64,000 nt of DNA from Kappaphycus alvarezii (GCA_002205965.3 NADL03000089.1:305065-369064); one strand, 5' to 3'. Numbered from the stretch's first letter, positions 33,362 through 44,790 are shown. Notes: a model not told the origin generated them from the sequence alone. Program-made: numbers and translations.

Positions 33362-34030
33362 TTAATCTTCTTTCATCCTCTGAATTCCGTCCTTTGATTC
33401 GATATCATCGCAAAAGGAATCACAGTGGGGTCTCAAATTTGCCCTAGAATTCCAGTCGTCATTTTTTTCAAACCAAGAATCATAATCATCCCATGCAATG
33501 TTCATATTACCTCTCGCGCACCCTTTTCCACTTCTGAAAGTGTTAGTTGGCTCCGAATCTTCGCTTTCATAGCTAGAATTGAAATCTTCATTGTCCGTTT
33601 CTCTTAAATCCTCCGGTTGTATGCTTTTGTCGAAGTCCAGGGGCATTTTCACGGTTCTGCTGTCTATATGAACCGAAACGCTTTGGTTGTCCAAATCAAT
33701 GCCTGTACCTAGTCTTTCCACGGTAGGACAACCAATGATTGCACCGAAAGGAATATCAGGCATGAAAAGAAAGTCTACATCAACTTTAGAGTCCCCGAAG
33801 AACATGGAAACCTTGTCAAAATTGCCCATGCATTTTGATACGGCTCCATCCGCAACAGTTATTCTTCGAGTAGTTGGAATAATTTCGATACCTAGATCTC
33901 TCACAAAAGTTTCTGAAATGAGGTTCGGAACAGCGCCCGAATCGAAAATAGCTTGGGTTTTCATTCCCAATACTTTGACTGGTACCAGCTTAAGACGTCT
34001 TGGTGCTGTCGACGCCGATTGAAGAAACAA
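33362..34030 (-). CDS. Gypsy aspartic protease region
   Basis: A single open frame of 222 codons. KTQAIFDSGAVPNLISETFV holds the retropepsin catalytic DSGA, followed by RRITVADGAVSKCMGNFDKV and AIIGCPTVERLG (the second conserved IIG-type region). The C-terminal third is acidic. It would cleave the gag-pol polyprotein. Unlike the related copy at 49.66 kb, the catalytic Asp is intact. Confidence 0.8.
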   Translation of the reverse strand: MFLQSASTAPRRLKLVPVKVLGMKTQAIFDSGAVPNLISETFVRDLGIEIIPTTRRITVADGAVSKCMGNFDKVSMFFGDSKVDVDFLFMPDIPFGAIIGCPTVERLGTGIDLDNQSVSVHIDSRTVKMPLDFDKSIQPEDLRETDNEDFNSSYESEDSEPTNTFRSGKGCARGNMNIAWDDYDSWFEKNDDWNSRANLRPHCDSFCDDIESKDGIQRMKED

Positions 34031-34048
34031 TTTCTTAGCTTTAGCGGA

Positions 34049-35114
34049 CTAATTAGACCTTATAATTTTTTTGAGCTCTTTTCTCGCATCCTCTGCGTCT
34101 CCCCTCAAAAGTTGACCAAACTTTATTTCAGTTGGAGCCGATGAAAGCTCATCTACCAAATTGTACTTCTTCACATACTCTAGTACGTCCTTCGGGATAC
34201 TCTTAAATTTCTTATTCTTTTTCGTTTTCTTGACCGGAGTTATCTCCACTCCTGGAACAACTTGATGAGACCTCTTCGTCCGAGGAGATACAGGTGCTGG
34301 GATGTGTTCAAGCATCCCATAATCTAGTCTAGGTTTTTTCGATAGAATGTTCCCTTCCCATCCCTTTTTGTCACAGTGACTCGACTAATTTTTTCAGCGA
34401 TGGATACGTTACCGGCATCCGTCAACCTTTTATCCTTCCTGTTTTGTAAACTTTTCACCTCTGGTCCTGATTCGCTCATTTCGTCCAATAATTTTGCACT
34501 TCTGTTGTCTTTAGACCTGCAGTTACTCTCAAGATTCCCATATCGACCGCACCTTCCACAACGAGTGTTTCTATGTGGATTATCAGGACACCTATTCGCA
34601 AATTTTCAAGGCTTGACGGAGTAAGAAAACTCTTCTGCCGCCTTAGGGGCCCCAGACTGGTTCTTCCTAATGGAAAAAGTAAGGCTCTCCAACTGCGAGG
34701 CTATCATGTCAAGTCGATTATCGAATCGGGTTTCCAGCCGTTCTTCCAAGTTATTGACATCGCTGCTGACAGATTCTAGTGCTACTGCACTAGTAGTCGG
34801 CCTTTGATAATTCTTTTCAGGATGTACGATAGACATCGATGTATGGGTTTCCCTCGGTACCTCACTCAGTGACTGAAATGTCTCCGAGTTTTTTACTAAT
34901 TCTACTTTCGTAACCTTGAGTTCATTGAAAGTGTGAGGGCCCTTGATGATGAGGAAATCGGAGAGCCGCTTGTCCCGCATCATCGCCTTACGCACCATTT
35001 CGTACTTGGCTTGGGCGTTTAATCCAGCCTTTTCATAGAGACCACTCAAGTATACCAATGACCTTAACAAATCATCGAATTTGAGCCTGATGGACCAGAA
35101 CTTCAAGCAAATCC
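34049..35114 (-). pseudogene. Gypsy gag, N-terminally truncated
   Basis: 35106-34606 encodes a helical gag core (LLRSLVYLSGLYEKAGLNAQ) and a coiled segment (NNLEERLETRFDNRLDMI). Another frame gives the zinc-knuckle region NPHRNTRCGRCGRYGNLESNC, in which the knuckle His is replaced by Asn. 34315-34049 completes the C-terminus with KKTKKNKKFKSIP and FGQLLRGDAEDARKEL. The frame is interrupted between the parts. The N-terminus ends abruptly at a non-LTR 3' terminus. Confidence 0.7.
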
Positions 35115-35500
35115 GGACAAGGGGAGGTAGTACAGTAAATTAAAAGTCAGTAGATGACGGCGACAAAAATATCCGTTCCGATCCACACGCGCCTAACAGT
35201 CTCCATTGCCGTAACAGCCACGTTCCGCGTCACGTTGGTTAGCACTGCGTAGGCGTCTGGGTGCCAGCCCCCGAGGGTGGATATATGGATAGGATTGGGT
35301 CTACTTTGCACGGAGATCCCCACAAAAGAGTCATATCTTCTATACTTTGAAGCCTTTGCCACGTTAAGGGATTGAGCGGGTTAAAGATGCGCACTCTCTT
35401 GTTAGATAGCGCGAGCGGGTTGGCAAGCGTGACATCGAATAAATCCGTGCCTCCAGTGCTTCCCATTGCCCTGATGTACGGTCTTCAGTCCCGGGCACGA
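35115..35500 (-). mobile_element. Non-LTR retrotransposon C-terminal fragment (copy g)
   Basis: RPYIRAMGSTGGTDLFDVTL, ANPLALSN, then after a frameshift KASKYRRYDSFVGI, ISTLGGWHPDAYAVL and TVRRVWIGTDIFVAVIY. The 3' terminus CCCCTTGTCC at 35115-35124 is the same as in copy b. It abuts the gypsy gag exactly there. Confidence 0.88.
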
Positions 35501-36193
35501 GGAACAGTAGGCTCATTCCTTCGCCACTGGTAGCGACACCGAAACACGAGAGGATTTCATCCTTGCGTCTCCGAAAGTTATACCGTCTTGCAAGCCTCGC
35601 TTCCCTGAGTATCTTTTGCGAAGGTGTTTTGTTTGAGCAAAATGCACTGACGAAGAACTAATACCGCTACAATTGATCTAAAAAAAATGCTGGAGCTTTG
35701 GAAAAATCGACCGATGTCGGGCTTGCTGCACGACCGAGAGCGAGCGATTTGTTCTTAACATTTCAGATGTGATCACCACTTTAACAAGCGAATGCCCTGT
35801 AAGACGCATTTTACCCTCTTTGGATACCGCAAATCTCTGTATGACCGAGCAATTGGACACACCTAGCGCATTTATCCACAAAGATTGCAGAAACGGTTGC
35901 TCAGTAGTTGTGCGACAACTACCGCGCTTCCAAGCCACACTATCCGCATGGTTCATTTTGTCCACAACAGCCCTCGCAGTCCAAACGTCAAACCAGAGTA
36001 CCCTTCTCCACGTGTTGAGCTACCCGAAGGCTCGCCGCGGGGAGCGAGACGCTCCTCGCTTCTAATTGTCCTTTCTACAATTTCAAGCCACAAAAATGGT
36101 CAAAAGTCCCAAACTAAGGCAAAAGCAACTTTATTACAAACTATCGTTCTTGCGAAAAAGAACGTTCTCTGCGAGGTAAGTTATAGTCTGCAT
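35501..36193. other. Unassigned region
   Basis: Overlapping short frames on both strands (35678-35965 minus, 35769-36065 plus) have no recognised motif. No gene is supported. Confidence 0.4.
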
Positions 36194-37471
36194 TTACGCA
36201 CGCGTGTCTCTTTTCATCTGTAACATGAACTCACGCATCGCTTTCGCCTCAACACAGTGGTTCTCCCGCTCTTCTTGACGTAAACGACGTTTAGATTCCC
36301 GGTCCATTATATCCTGCTGCAAATGCTCCTTTTCCAGCTTGATCCTTTCCCTCTCAGTCTCTAGCTTCGCGTTGTCCAACTCTTTCATCATCTCGCTCAG
36401 CGCCATCATTCTACCGCTAGCATCTGTTCCAATCGCACGCTTCCGGAATTTTTTGAGGGGTTTTGTCTGACTCCGAACTGTCAGAACGGTTCCTTTTCTT
36501 CTTATTTCGCGAACCTCAATAATGCTATCTCTTCCAAGTTCGATCTTCTCTTTTCTCTCCTTCTTCATCTTTGTAGTACAGTAAACCCCGGAGAAGTACA
36601 GTAGGCACTGAAATGCGTGACACCTGTCAAGTCGGGAAAGAGGAAGAAACCGCCATGGCCCATGTGTGGGTACCTAGTAGAGTTACGGATAGTTAATTAG
36701 ATATTTTAGAATAGAGTACTCCTATTGGTGGAAATGGAGGTGGCGGTAGTTGGTCCCCGTTTCCTTTAAAAGTAGGTTTATTGTAACTCTCCAGTAGTAG
36801 TAGGAGGGTTCGACACCTTAAAACGAGAACGATATGTGGGAGAGTAGTAGAGTCATAGAGGAAAGCACCCTTAGGCCCTCAACTCCAAGTTCTACAAGCC
36901 GTAGACAATTTGTGAGATTACCCATTTCCCTATAAAGCTTAGGCGCCCGCCCAATGAACCTACTCCTCTACTATTGCTACCCTCGAATTACTTTAGGCAA
37001 TTACCCATTTCCCCGCGGGTGATCGATCGCGTTACAGGTGTCCCTTCTGTTTAGTGGCTACCGACGCACCCATTTGGCTTTATGCCACAATCGTCTCAAT
37101 ACCAGCCATCTATTGCTCGATAAAATCTTTCTTCGCCTGCGACATATCCCTCGACAACTGATCTAGCTTCCTAATTTCTCAGCCCGTTCAAGAAAGACCC
37201 TTGTCTCTCTTCTCCCGAACATCAAAGTCTTCTAAAAGTCTCTTAAATCTGTCCTGAGCGCTCTTCCAAGAAATAATAGGCAAAAGTTTGGCTTAGCACT
37301 GCAGCGCTCAGCCACTCGGGTGTGTCGCGCCACAGTCTCACCGTGGCACGAGATGTGGGCCTCGGTGGACGTTACTTCTTTCGCAAGAATGAGGTCATCG
37401 CTTGCAGTAAACTTTGACTTTCGCCTAGTCTTCATTGATGGCGTTGTGGAACGAGGGCTAACAATAGACAA
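36194..37471 (-). pseudogene. Decayed Myb/SANT-like DNA-binding protein gene
   Basis: Start near 37456 or 37471: KTRRKSKFTASDDLILAKEV and then GETVARHTRVAERC are the first half of a SANT/Myb-like domain. The frame shifts near 37.26 kb to AQDRFKRLLEDFDVREKRDK, the following conserved part of this domain type. Stops follow, and an open frame from 36568 to 36194 encodes a Lys/Glu/Arg coiled coil (LDNAKLETERERIKLEKEHL) as seen at the C-terminus of such proteins. These Myb-like proteins are often transposon-associated or lineage-expanded in algae, oomycetes and fungi. At least three stops make it non-functional. Confidence 0.6.
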
Positions 37472-38778
37472 GGACTGGGGAAAGCATTGTCAGAATTCGG
37501 AAGCTGGTCAGGAAGTGGAGGGGCCAAAAAAGGGGATCTGGAAGAGGTATCCATGTTTGATGCTAAATATTGCTTGATGGGTCTGTGCATGAGTGTGACG
37601 TACTCCGACCGGTTGATCGTGATTGAAGGTAAGAGAGTAGTATCCCGACGCCGGCGGAGGCGCACGCGGACAGCCCCCGGTATTTATTGACTTCAAAAAT
37701 AGACCGGGTAGACCCGGTGGTCCGATAATGGGTCCACTAGCCCCAGCTGTAATTACTGACGACGACAGTCAATTAGAGTGGACGAATCATGACAGTACGT
37801 GAAAGCGAGCGGATCGCTTACTGTCAGCTCAGCAGAGGCTGGCGAAGATGCAGATGTAGCGACTGAGCTAAAAGGTTTGCACAATATTTGTGCGCAATGA
37901 GTGGGGTTTGTGTTTTGCAAATAATGCGGAACCAAGGCTAGCTTAAAATGGTAAGTGGTGGCAGTCGTACCCTCGGATTTACTGTGTTTACGAATTTCGC
38001 GCCATTGCATAGTTGCATAATTCGTTTGTTTAACTGTTCATATTTCTGTATTATTTTTGAACTCTGTTACAGAAATTCTGAAACCCCTGGCATACGTGGT
38101 ACACGTATTGCTGAAATATGCAAAAAGCGTTGCAGAAATTCGCAAGCGTATACTCTCTAGTAGTATAAGGTATTTCACACTTCAGTTCTCGAAATTAAAA
38201 CAAACTGCTGGACAGTACCGTAATGCAGTGTACTGTTACGTTACAGTAAAAGTACCACATCTGGTTTAGCTACGGCATCTGTCCAATAATCGGACCAGAC
38301 AGCGTACCGCAGGGCAAGAATTGAGGTGTTTTAATCATTGAAAAATAGGTTAGCTTATTCCGAAAGCGCATCAAATAATTGGTACAAGTACCGCACCGAT
38401 ACAGTTTTAACGAAAGATATGAAAGCAGCATTAAGTTTCCAAAATCTCCCGTTGCAATCCTGATTTAATCATTCATTTCAATCATGTCGGGACAATGCCG
38501 TTACTGTACGCACGTAGGCTGTACTGCTCAAGTGGGAATTGCTACCTCATTTTGACCATATTCTATGATACTGTTCACATCATTTCATCAAAACAAAACG
38601 TCAGTTATGAACAAGATATTGAATCGACAATAACCCATAAATTTCCCCCACAAAATTAAAGCGCAACCATCTGATTCCTCTGGTCATTGTCTGTACGGTA
38701 GTTCTATACTCGTAGCAAGTTGCTAATTGCTGAGTAGCATAGAAGTGCAGTCCGTGTTACAGCTTAAACGGCACAACT
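37472..38778. other. Intergenic region upstream of the LtrA gene
   Basis: No supported ORF. It is A/T-rich from 38.0 kb and presumably contains the promoter of the LtrA-family gene. Several short GTAC-containing inverted repeats are present near 38.2 kb. Confidence 0.5.
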
Positions 38779-40689
38779 GTGATTAGGCGCTGTACCGCAA
38801 GTGCGTTGAAACAAGGTAGAGTCTTAAGAATGTCTAACGAGGAAGAGGCAAACGACGGGACAACAGGAAACGCGGCGCCTCGTGATGCCTTTTCTCACGG
38901 AACCGGCACATTATCTTCACATGGTCACAGGGCGCATCATCTGGAAGAGTTTGGCGATGTTGATAAGCTAGTCCATATTGAACATAACGAAACTACTGAT
39001 CAGCATGATGACGTTCCGGCCCCTCCCATGTCACGAAACGATAAGCTGGCCTGGAAAAACAGGACTTTTCGTTTGAAGAAACGATTGTTTGCAAAGCGCC
39101 ATCTCATGCAGTATTTTCATGATGACGTGCTGTACAGGACTGAAGGCAATCGCAAAGTTGGAGCCGATGAGCTTTTTTTGGACTTGGTGATTGTTGGCAG
39201 TATCGCTGCACTTGGGCATGAACTTAGAGAAACATTCACAGGCTGGGAGGATATCGAAAAATTCTTTCTGCTGTTTACGGCTATGTACAGCAGCTGGCGA
39301 ACGGTCATTTTCTTGTGGAATTTGTTCGACGTACGAAGCGATTTAACAGATAAGTTCGGGATCTACACTGTATTTTTTAGTTTAACGGGGATTGCCTTGG
39401 GAGCCCATGGTGCCTTTGATGATGGAATCAGGCCATACGTCGCTGTTTGTTCATTTACTGCCACCGCGATACCGGCAGTCACAATGCTCTTTTGGAGTGT
39501 GAAAGAGCCATTACTAAGGAACCCGGCAAATCTAGTTAACCAAGTCGTTCTCACTTCCACTGTGTCGCTACTATCAGTCATTCCCTACCTTGTCGCTGCA
39601 TTTGTAGATTCAGCTCGAACGGCCAGAGTACTGTTCTGGATCCCGTATGTTACACAAACAGTGTCCATATTCTTTACTGGTTCGTTTTACCGATGGCTGC
39701 ATCGAAATCGAGCGGGTCACACCCGACTAGCTGTTGCTATTGAGCTTTTTGTGGAAAAGTATGAGATTTTAACAATGATTGTATTAGGCGAATCCGTTCT
39801 CGGCATACTATTCGAGGCTGCACTGCACATCACAAAGGAAGGCGCAAATGTCGGGAATTTGTACGCTGCAGCAGCTGGTGGTACAGCGATACTGTATTCG
39901 CTTCAGACTTACTACGTGAATATTGACGGCCTTATCGGCAGAGGAGGAGTACATGCAATACGCTTCCGAGGGCTACATGGTATCCTATGGGGTCAAATTC
40001 ATACTCTGTATCACTTAGCTCTCATTCTGTTTGCTACAGGATTAGCGTTCGCCTTGCGTGATATAGCTATCACACCTATTGCAGAGTCTGCAGGAAGAGC
40101 CGGAGAAATCGATGCTGCCATCGGGTCTCGGTTCGGACAGAGCGAAAAGTGGGTCTTTTCGACAGGATGGGGGGCTGCGTTAATCCTTTCAGCAGCAATA
40201 AGTGCTTTGCACCATGGAGGTCCTCGCGCAGCCACGAAGGTGTACCGCCTTATTAGTAGGTGTTGCATTGCTGCAGCAATCATGGTGGGGATGCCGTTCA
40301 CGAAGATATCTGCTGGCAGTTTTCTTGGTGTGTTCACTGGCGTTATTGTTGTCATTGCTATTGTTGAATTTGTTTGTGTTCAAATGGATCGAATGGGCTA
40401 CTTCCGGTCTGAGGAATCCGTGCTCTCAATGTCCACTGAATTTCTCGGTGACTCGCGTGATAGTTTTGGTGAAGGTGAGGAAGAAGTTGCACTCGACAGT
40501 AATGATGCTAGCGACTCTGACGGTATTCGCGATCTGAGTGAGGACGCTGTGGCAAAGGTTATGCTGGACCGCGCATTGCAAAACCGGCTACGACTTCGGC
40601 ATTGCAACCGTCTGGTACAAGTCGCAACATCGCCAGCACAGCGAGAAACGGAGTCTTCCCGTGAGAAGAGCGGAAGGGGCGCAGGTTGA
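38779..40689 (+). CDS. LtrA-family multi-pass membrane protein
   Basis: 636 residues, no intron. A hydrophilic His/Asp-rich N-terminus (1-90) and a basic stretch precede the domain, which starts near residue 125 with KVGADELFLDLVIVGSIAAL, the typical FxDLVxVxxI opening of the bacterial low-temperature-requirement A (LtrA) family. About ten hydrophobic segments follow to residue 540. The family signature EKYEILTMIVLGESV is at 326-339. The C-terminal 100 residues are acidic and then basic, and are not part of the family. The family's molecular function is not established. The second Met (residue 18, 38830) could be the true start. There are no close neighbours, so no context for function. Confidence 0.92.
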   Translation: MIRRCTASALKQGRVLRMSNEEEANDGTTGNAAPRDAFSHGTGTLSSHGHRAHHLEEFGDVDKLVHIEHNETTDQHDDVPAPPMSRNDKLAWKNRTFRLKKRLFAKRHLMQYFHDDVLYRTEGNRKVGADELFLDLVIVGSIAALGHELRETFTGWEDIEKFFLLFTAMYSSWRTVIFLWNLFDVRSDLTDKFGIYTVFFSLTGIALGAHGAFDDGIRPYVAVCSFTATAIPAVTMLFWSVKEPLLRNPANLVNQVVLTSTVSLLSVIPYLVAAFVDSARTARVLFWIPYVTQTVSIFFTGSFYRWLHRNRAGHTRLAVAIELFVEKYEILTMIVLGESVLGILFEAALHITKEGANVGNLYAAAAGGTAILYSLQTYYVNIDGLIGRGGVHAIRFRGLHGILWGQIHTLYHLALILFATGLAFALRDIAITPIAESAGRAGEIDAAIGSRFGQSEKWVFSTGWGAALILSAAISALHHGGPRAATKVYRLISRCCIAAAIMVGMPFTKISAGSFLGVFTGVIVVIAIVEFVCVQMDRMGYFRSEESVLSMSTEFLGDSRDSFGEGEEEVALDSNDASDSDGIRDLSEDAVAKVMLDRALQNRLRLRHCNRLVQVATSPAQRETESSREKSGRGAG

Positions 40690-42249
40690 GATTGAAGGAA
40701 TTTGGGGAAAGTGTCAGTTGCTCCCTTTGTAAAGCTCTTAAGACCCTCGCTCGCCCTTTGCTCTTCTCTTTACTCTCACCCCCATAATTATCTCATTTAC
40801 GCGCTGCAGACTGCTTGCACCCGTAGTTTTTGGCAGGACGAGTACTGGGAAGCCCGTCCCAGCCCTAACGCCCAGAGCTCTGAGTCTATCCAACGCCATG
40901 TTCGCCGCAGCCCCCTCTTTGTCTAACGGGCTTCTTCCAGCCTTACTGCCCATGCCTCGGCCACACTTCAGGTTCATGATGGTGTCTGCTCTATGGAGGG
41001 GAATATTTTGGGTGTTTTCTATTGGAAGATATATTCGATATATCCTAAAATTTTCCAGACAACCACAATAATGGACCCTACGATCGGATGTGTAGTATAA
41101 TAGAAAAGGAATATAGGCGAGAGAAAGGAAGTATAGAAAAAAATCTACGCATATGAGTCTTGCGCGCATATTACAGCATACTGCAGTCCTAGCCCTTGCA
41201 AACTTTTATGAAGGTGTACTTTTACTCTATATTTTTACTCTATCTATATAGTAAATATTCAATTGATAATTCTATCTACGTTCCATCCATGTAGGCCTCA
41301 GAATCTATAGATATATGCTACAGTTGATGCTCACACATACTATGGAGAGATTTTTATCCTAGTAGACACAACTTCCCGCGCATGCTAGGGATAGTTGACA
41401 GTACCAGGATTGTGTATAACTAGTGCGACAGCCGCACTCCGGCGAGTAAGGTGAGCAACCAATTCATCAATCTTCAACTTAGACCCATGTAGCAAAAACA
41501 CTCCTGTTTTTTCAGAGTCTCCCGCAAGTGCCACTCTGCCTTTTTACCTGAAAATAACGAATGTAAAGCCTCTTAGGGACTGAGGACTCTCAAATGTACA
41601 ATTTAGTGACACGTAGGTTTTATTGAATCGGACCTGAAGCGCAAAGTAAGCGACATGATGGTAAGGCAGCCTATCGCGAGAATAAATGCGTTAGGGGGAG
41701 CTTAATTTTAGAGCATGAGAATTACAGGATGGAAAACTAGCAGACTCCTGTTAGTATCTGAATACGTGAGGAGTGTTCTAATACAATAAGCACAAGACTT
41801 TACATGGGTCATTCATCAAAAAAAGTAATATACTTTTAGATGCTATGCGAGCTAGTCAGGAAGCACAGACATAAGACCAGATTTTGCGACCCATGTCCAT
41901 TGAGACTGTTATACTATAACGAGGGACTATCGAGGGGCAGATTGGAACAGAATATTTTTACCATGGTCATCAAATACACGCACGGAGGGCACAGAGAGCA
42001 AACCAAGCGCATTGGTGGGGCGTGAGATAAGGCGCCATCAGACGTTAAGTCAACTGCCCGTGTCCCATTTGAAGAGGAAGTTTCGTGCAATTTCCGCCAA
42101 TTTTTTTGATTTTTGAGGAATTAATGTGACCTCTGCGACTTTGTTGGAATTGATAGTCATGGTGGAAGAAAATATAGAGGGAGAAAGGTTTGGGTGTCTT
42201 TTATCTTGGGATATATATTCGATCTATCTGAGAATTTTCCAAACAACTA
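40690..42249. other. Intergenic region
   Basis: The 3' flank of the LtrA gene, then A/T-rich sequence with no supported ORF or recognised repeat. Confidence 0.5.
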
Positions 42250-42597
42250 CGATAGACTCACAAAGGTGTGCAGACACAGTACGGGGAAGAAAGAATCTCC
42301 CTTAAAGGCTAGCTTCAGGCCAACCATGAAGCAGGCAACGTTGGACATGACGGCTGCTGGAGCGGGCCTTTGCATAAAAGCCTCACGAAACTTTCCGTAC
42401 GTCTCCATTGCCCGCACGGCCACGTTCCTTGTCCCGTAATTTAGCACTGCGTATGCATCCAGGTACCAGCCCCCAAGAGTGGAGATCGGCACAGGAACGA
42501 GCGTACCTCTAGTGGAGGCTGCGGTAAAAGATTGATATCTGCTCTGTTTTGCATTTCGCGCCGCATTCAGAAATAACATTGGATTGAAGGACATCAC
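42250..42597 (-). mobile_element. Non-LTR retrotransposon C-terminal fragment (copy h)
   Basis: One uninterrupted frame: FNPMLFLNAARNAKQSRYQS, LVPVPISTLGGWYLDAYAVL, NVAVRAMETYGKFREAFMQR and APAAVMSNVACFMVGLKLA. It parallels copy c for over 80 residues. The upstream side is cut off sharply against A/T-rich DNA at 42598. Confidence 0.88.
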
Positions 42598-43189
42598 TGT
42601 AAAAATTAAATTAAACGCGTAGATCCAAAATAGATAATTCCAAGTAAATGAATAATAAAATTACGTGGGTAGGACTGAGAATAATAACAAAAAGAAAACA
42701 GTATTTTTTCATTGACGGTAATAGTTCGATAGCCCGAGGCTTGCTAAAATTTTTTAACAACCTAAGGCTATTTATACTATAGATCAAAGCAGAAAATCTA
42801 CAAAGATGATACCAGAAGTAAAATAATGTTTGTAGCCCAAATTTATTCTCAATAATAATTATGGAATAGTTCTCCAGGTGAGCATTAATCCAAACAATAT
42901 TTTGCTAGTAATATAAATCCATTAATTATAGCTGTCTAATTTAAAAAACCAACTGGCAGACAAAAAAATTGATTCATGTGGAATACAGTATAAATATGGG
43001 CCAGTGAAAATAGATCAAGTTAATTTTCGATAATTCACCAAAAAAATTGTGGGCCTCTGATAAAATATTGTTCCACAATTTCTCATTACTGTATTCGATG
43101 TGTGAAACAAATGAAATGGTTTTCCAATACTTGTAAAAATATTTTAATTTTCACACTCACTCTCCTGTTGGAAGGAACGAGGGTATTTG
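42598..43189. other. A/T-rich spacer
   Basis: Very A/T-rich, no ORF, no recognised repeat. Confidence 0.6.
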
Positions 43190-44395
43190 TTAGCAGAAAG
43201 CCGGCGTAAGAGAGATATCCGACGCCTACTATCCAAAAACAGAGGTTTTGTGAGCGACAAAAGTGCTATGGTAAGGTATTTGTGGGAACAAAAAGTGCTG
43301 TACACGGACGAAAAATCTATGGCAACCGACTTTGTCCGGAAGGGGAAGGATGTGCCTTCGCCTTGCGAACGACGGATCTGCTTCCGTGTACGCCGCAAGG
43401 CAAATGCAATGAGCTGAAATGGAAGAGGGCTCAGTGGATCCTCCAACAATCCTAAAGGGGCAGGCTCTTCCACCTAGCTTCGAGGCTTGAGAGCCATTTA
43501 TAAAGTTTGGGCCCGAAGATGAATACCAACTTCGTTACTACTGGGGTATCTCTTTTGAAGTTGTCAGTTAACTTGCTTGACCTCCACAAGAGGAAGCAGT
43601 TTTTTCAGTTCATATAGACTTTTTGGCTATCCCTAAAGTCTCAAAAAAACATACTAAGATCCATAAAATGCATCAAATGGAATCGTGTGAACGGGAAAAA
43701 AACAGCACATGCTATCAGGATAAATATCTAGATTCCTTCCTTAATATCTTAGTCCTCTAGATCCGAGCCAAACAGTTCCCCCAAAATATCTATTCCGCCC
43801 AAGCAGTCCCCACAAATATCTGCGAACGGCTTAGAAATCTCCATTGCCTCCTGCTAAATATATAGACCACAGAAGATATCCCCATCCGGTTCCAGAGTCT
43901 GGACTACTTGGTCAATACTTTTCAACCCCCGCCCCACTTCACTGACTTCTTCTGCCTCATCTTCTTCACTCTCCTCCCCATCCTCCACATCATCCTCGTC
44001 TTCTTCCATGTAATCGTCCTCGTCACCCTCGTAAACTAAATCCGGGGCCACCCACGCTTCAAACGACTTGCCGAGCTCATCCTCTCCCCTCTATGCCTCA
44101 CACTCGCTGACTTCTTCTGCCTCATCTTCGACGAAGAGTTCGCGGACGAACTCTATGATCTTTTTCTTCGTCTAGCGTCGCAGGTAGTCGTCTGCGTCCG
44201 TCGGGCCATGTGCAGCGAGCCCAAGGCTGTTTAAGGGGCGAGAGTGGCGGTTTTTGGTGATGGAGGCGGAGGGGCGAAGGTTGTTCATTTTGTTTGTAAA
44301 TGGATTGAGGCGATTGTGGATGGGGGATAGAGGGAGTGAAGGGGAGGGTAGTGTGTGCAGATGTTGGTGGATCTCAAAAAAGTTGGGTAAAATGG
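43190..44395 (-). repeat. Acidic-gene repeat family, copy 3
   Basis: Contains the coding remnant plus 3' sequence with AAAAAGTCTATATGAACTGA-like text on the minus strand, and a far end (GACAAAAGTGCTATGGTA, plus strand) matching GACAAAAGTGCCACCGTGG at 16.59 kb. It is more diverged from copies 1 and 2 than they are from each other. Confidence 0.7.
43749..44288 (-). pseudogene. Acidic protein gene, degenerate copy 3
   Basis: The ATG at 44288 gives MNNLRPSASITKNRHSRPLN, nearly the same start as the intact copy. TDADDYLRR (stop) TKKKIIEFVRELFVEDEAEE has a stop where the intact protein has Gln. A second stop occurs about 28 codons later and a third in the ISQEE motif (FCGLYI stop). The last codons ELFGSDLED and a TAA at 43749-43751 are kept. 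Confidence 0.85.
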
Positions 44396-44699
44396 GTTTA
44401 AGTACACCTTAGAGACGGGCTGGGGTCGGTACTGAAAAGTTAAAATTGAAATTGCAGTAGCGTATTTTCGTGAAATTTCTACATAAGGAGTGAATTTGAT
44501 GAAGAAGACAGATAAAAAAGACGTGGAACGCTGATTTGGAGTAGATTTGGAGGAGAGAATACAGTATTAAAATATCTAGGGAGGATGGTAGACAAATTTG
44601 GGAAGGACGATAAGCGGATTCGGGGGCGGGGTCGTTAATGTTTGTTGTAAGTTTCTGGTCCCTTTGGGAGGACCATTCCCTGTACTACAGTATTCACGA

Positions 44700-44790
44700 A
44701 GGTAACATCAAAAAATTCGGTCTATCTGCTGCTTACCACTGTTCGAATGTCCGGTTTCATACCGTGAAGACCATTGCGTGGCTCTATAGC
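44700..44790 (-). mobile_element. Non-LTR retrotransposon scrap (copy i)
   Basis: KPDIRTVVSS (stop) TEFFDVT parallels RPDIRAMGSNGGSNFFDVT in copy c. Only about 30 codons are recognisable. Confidence 0.6.

Larger units (their letters stand above)
29529..35114 (-). mobile_element. Ty3/gypsy retrotransposon, minus strand
   Basis: Gag, protease, RT, RNase H and integrase are present in order on the minus strand, with few indels per domain. Gag begins at the junction with a non-LTR fragment at 35114, so its N-terminus is lost. The 3' limit is unclear; the minus-strand frame from 31223 to 29832 stays mostly open past the integrase. No long terminal repeats were recognised. It shares KFGQLLRGDAEDARKELKKI with the element at 48.4 kb. 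Confidence 0.8.
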
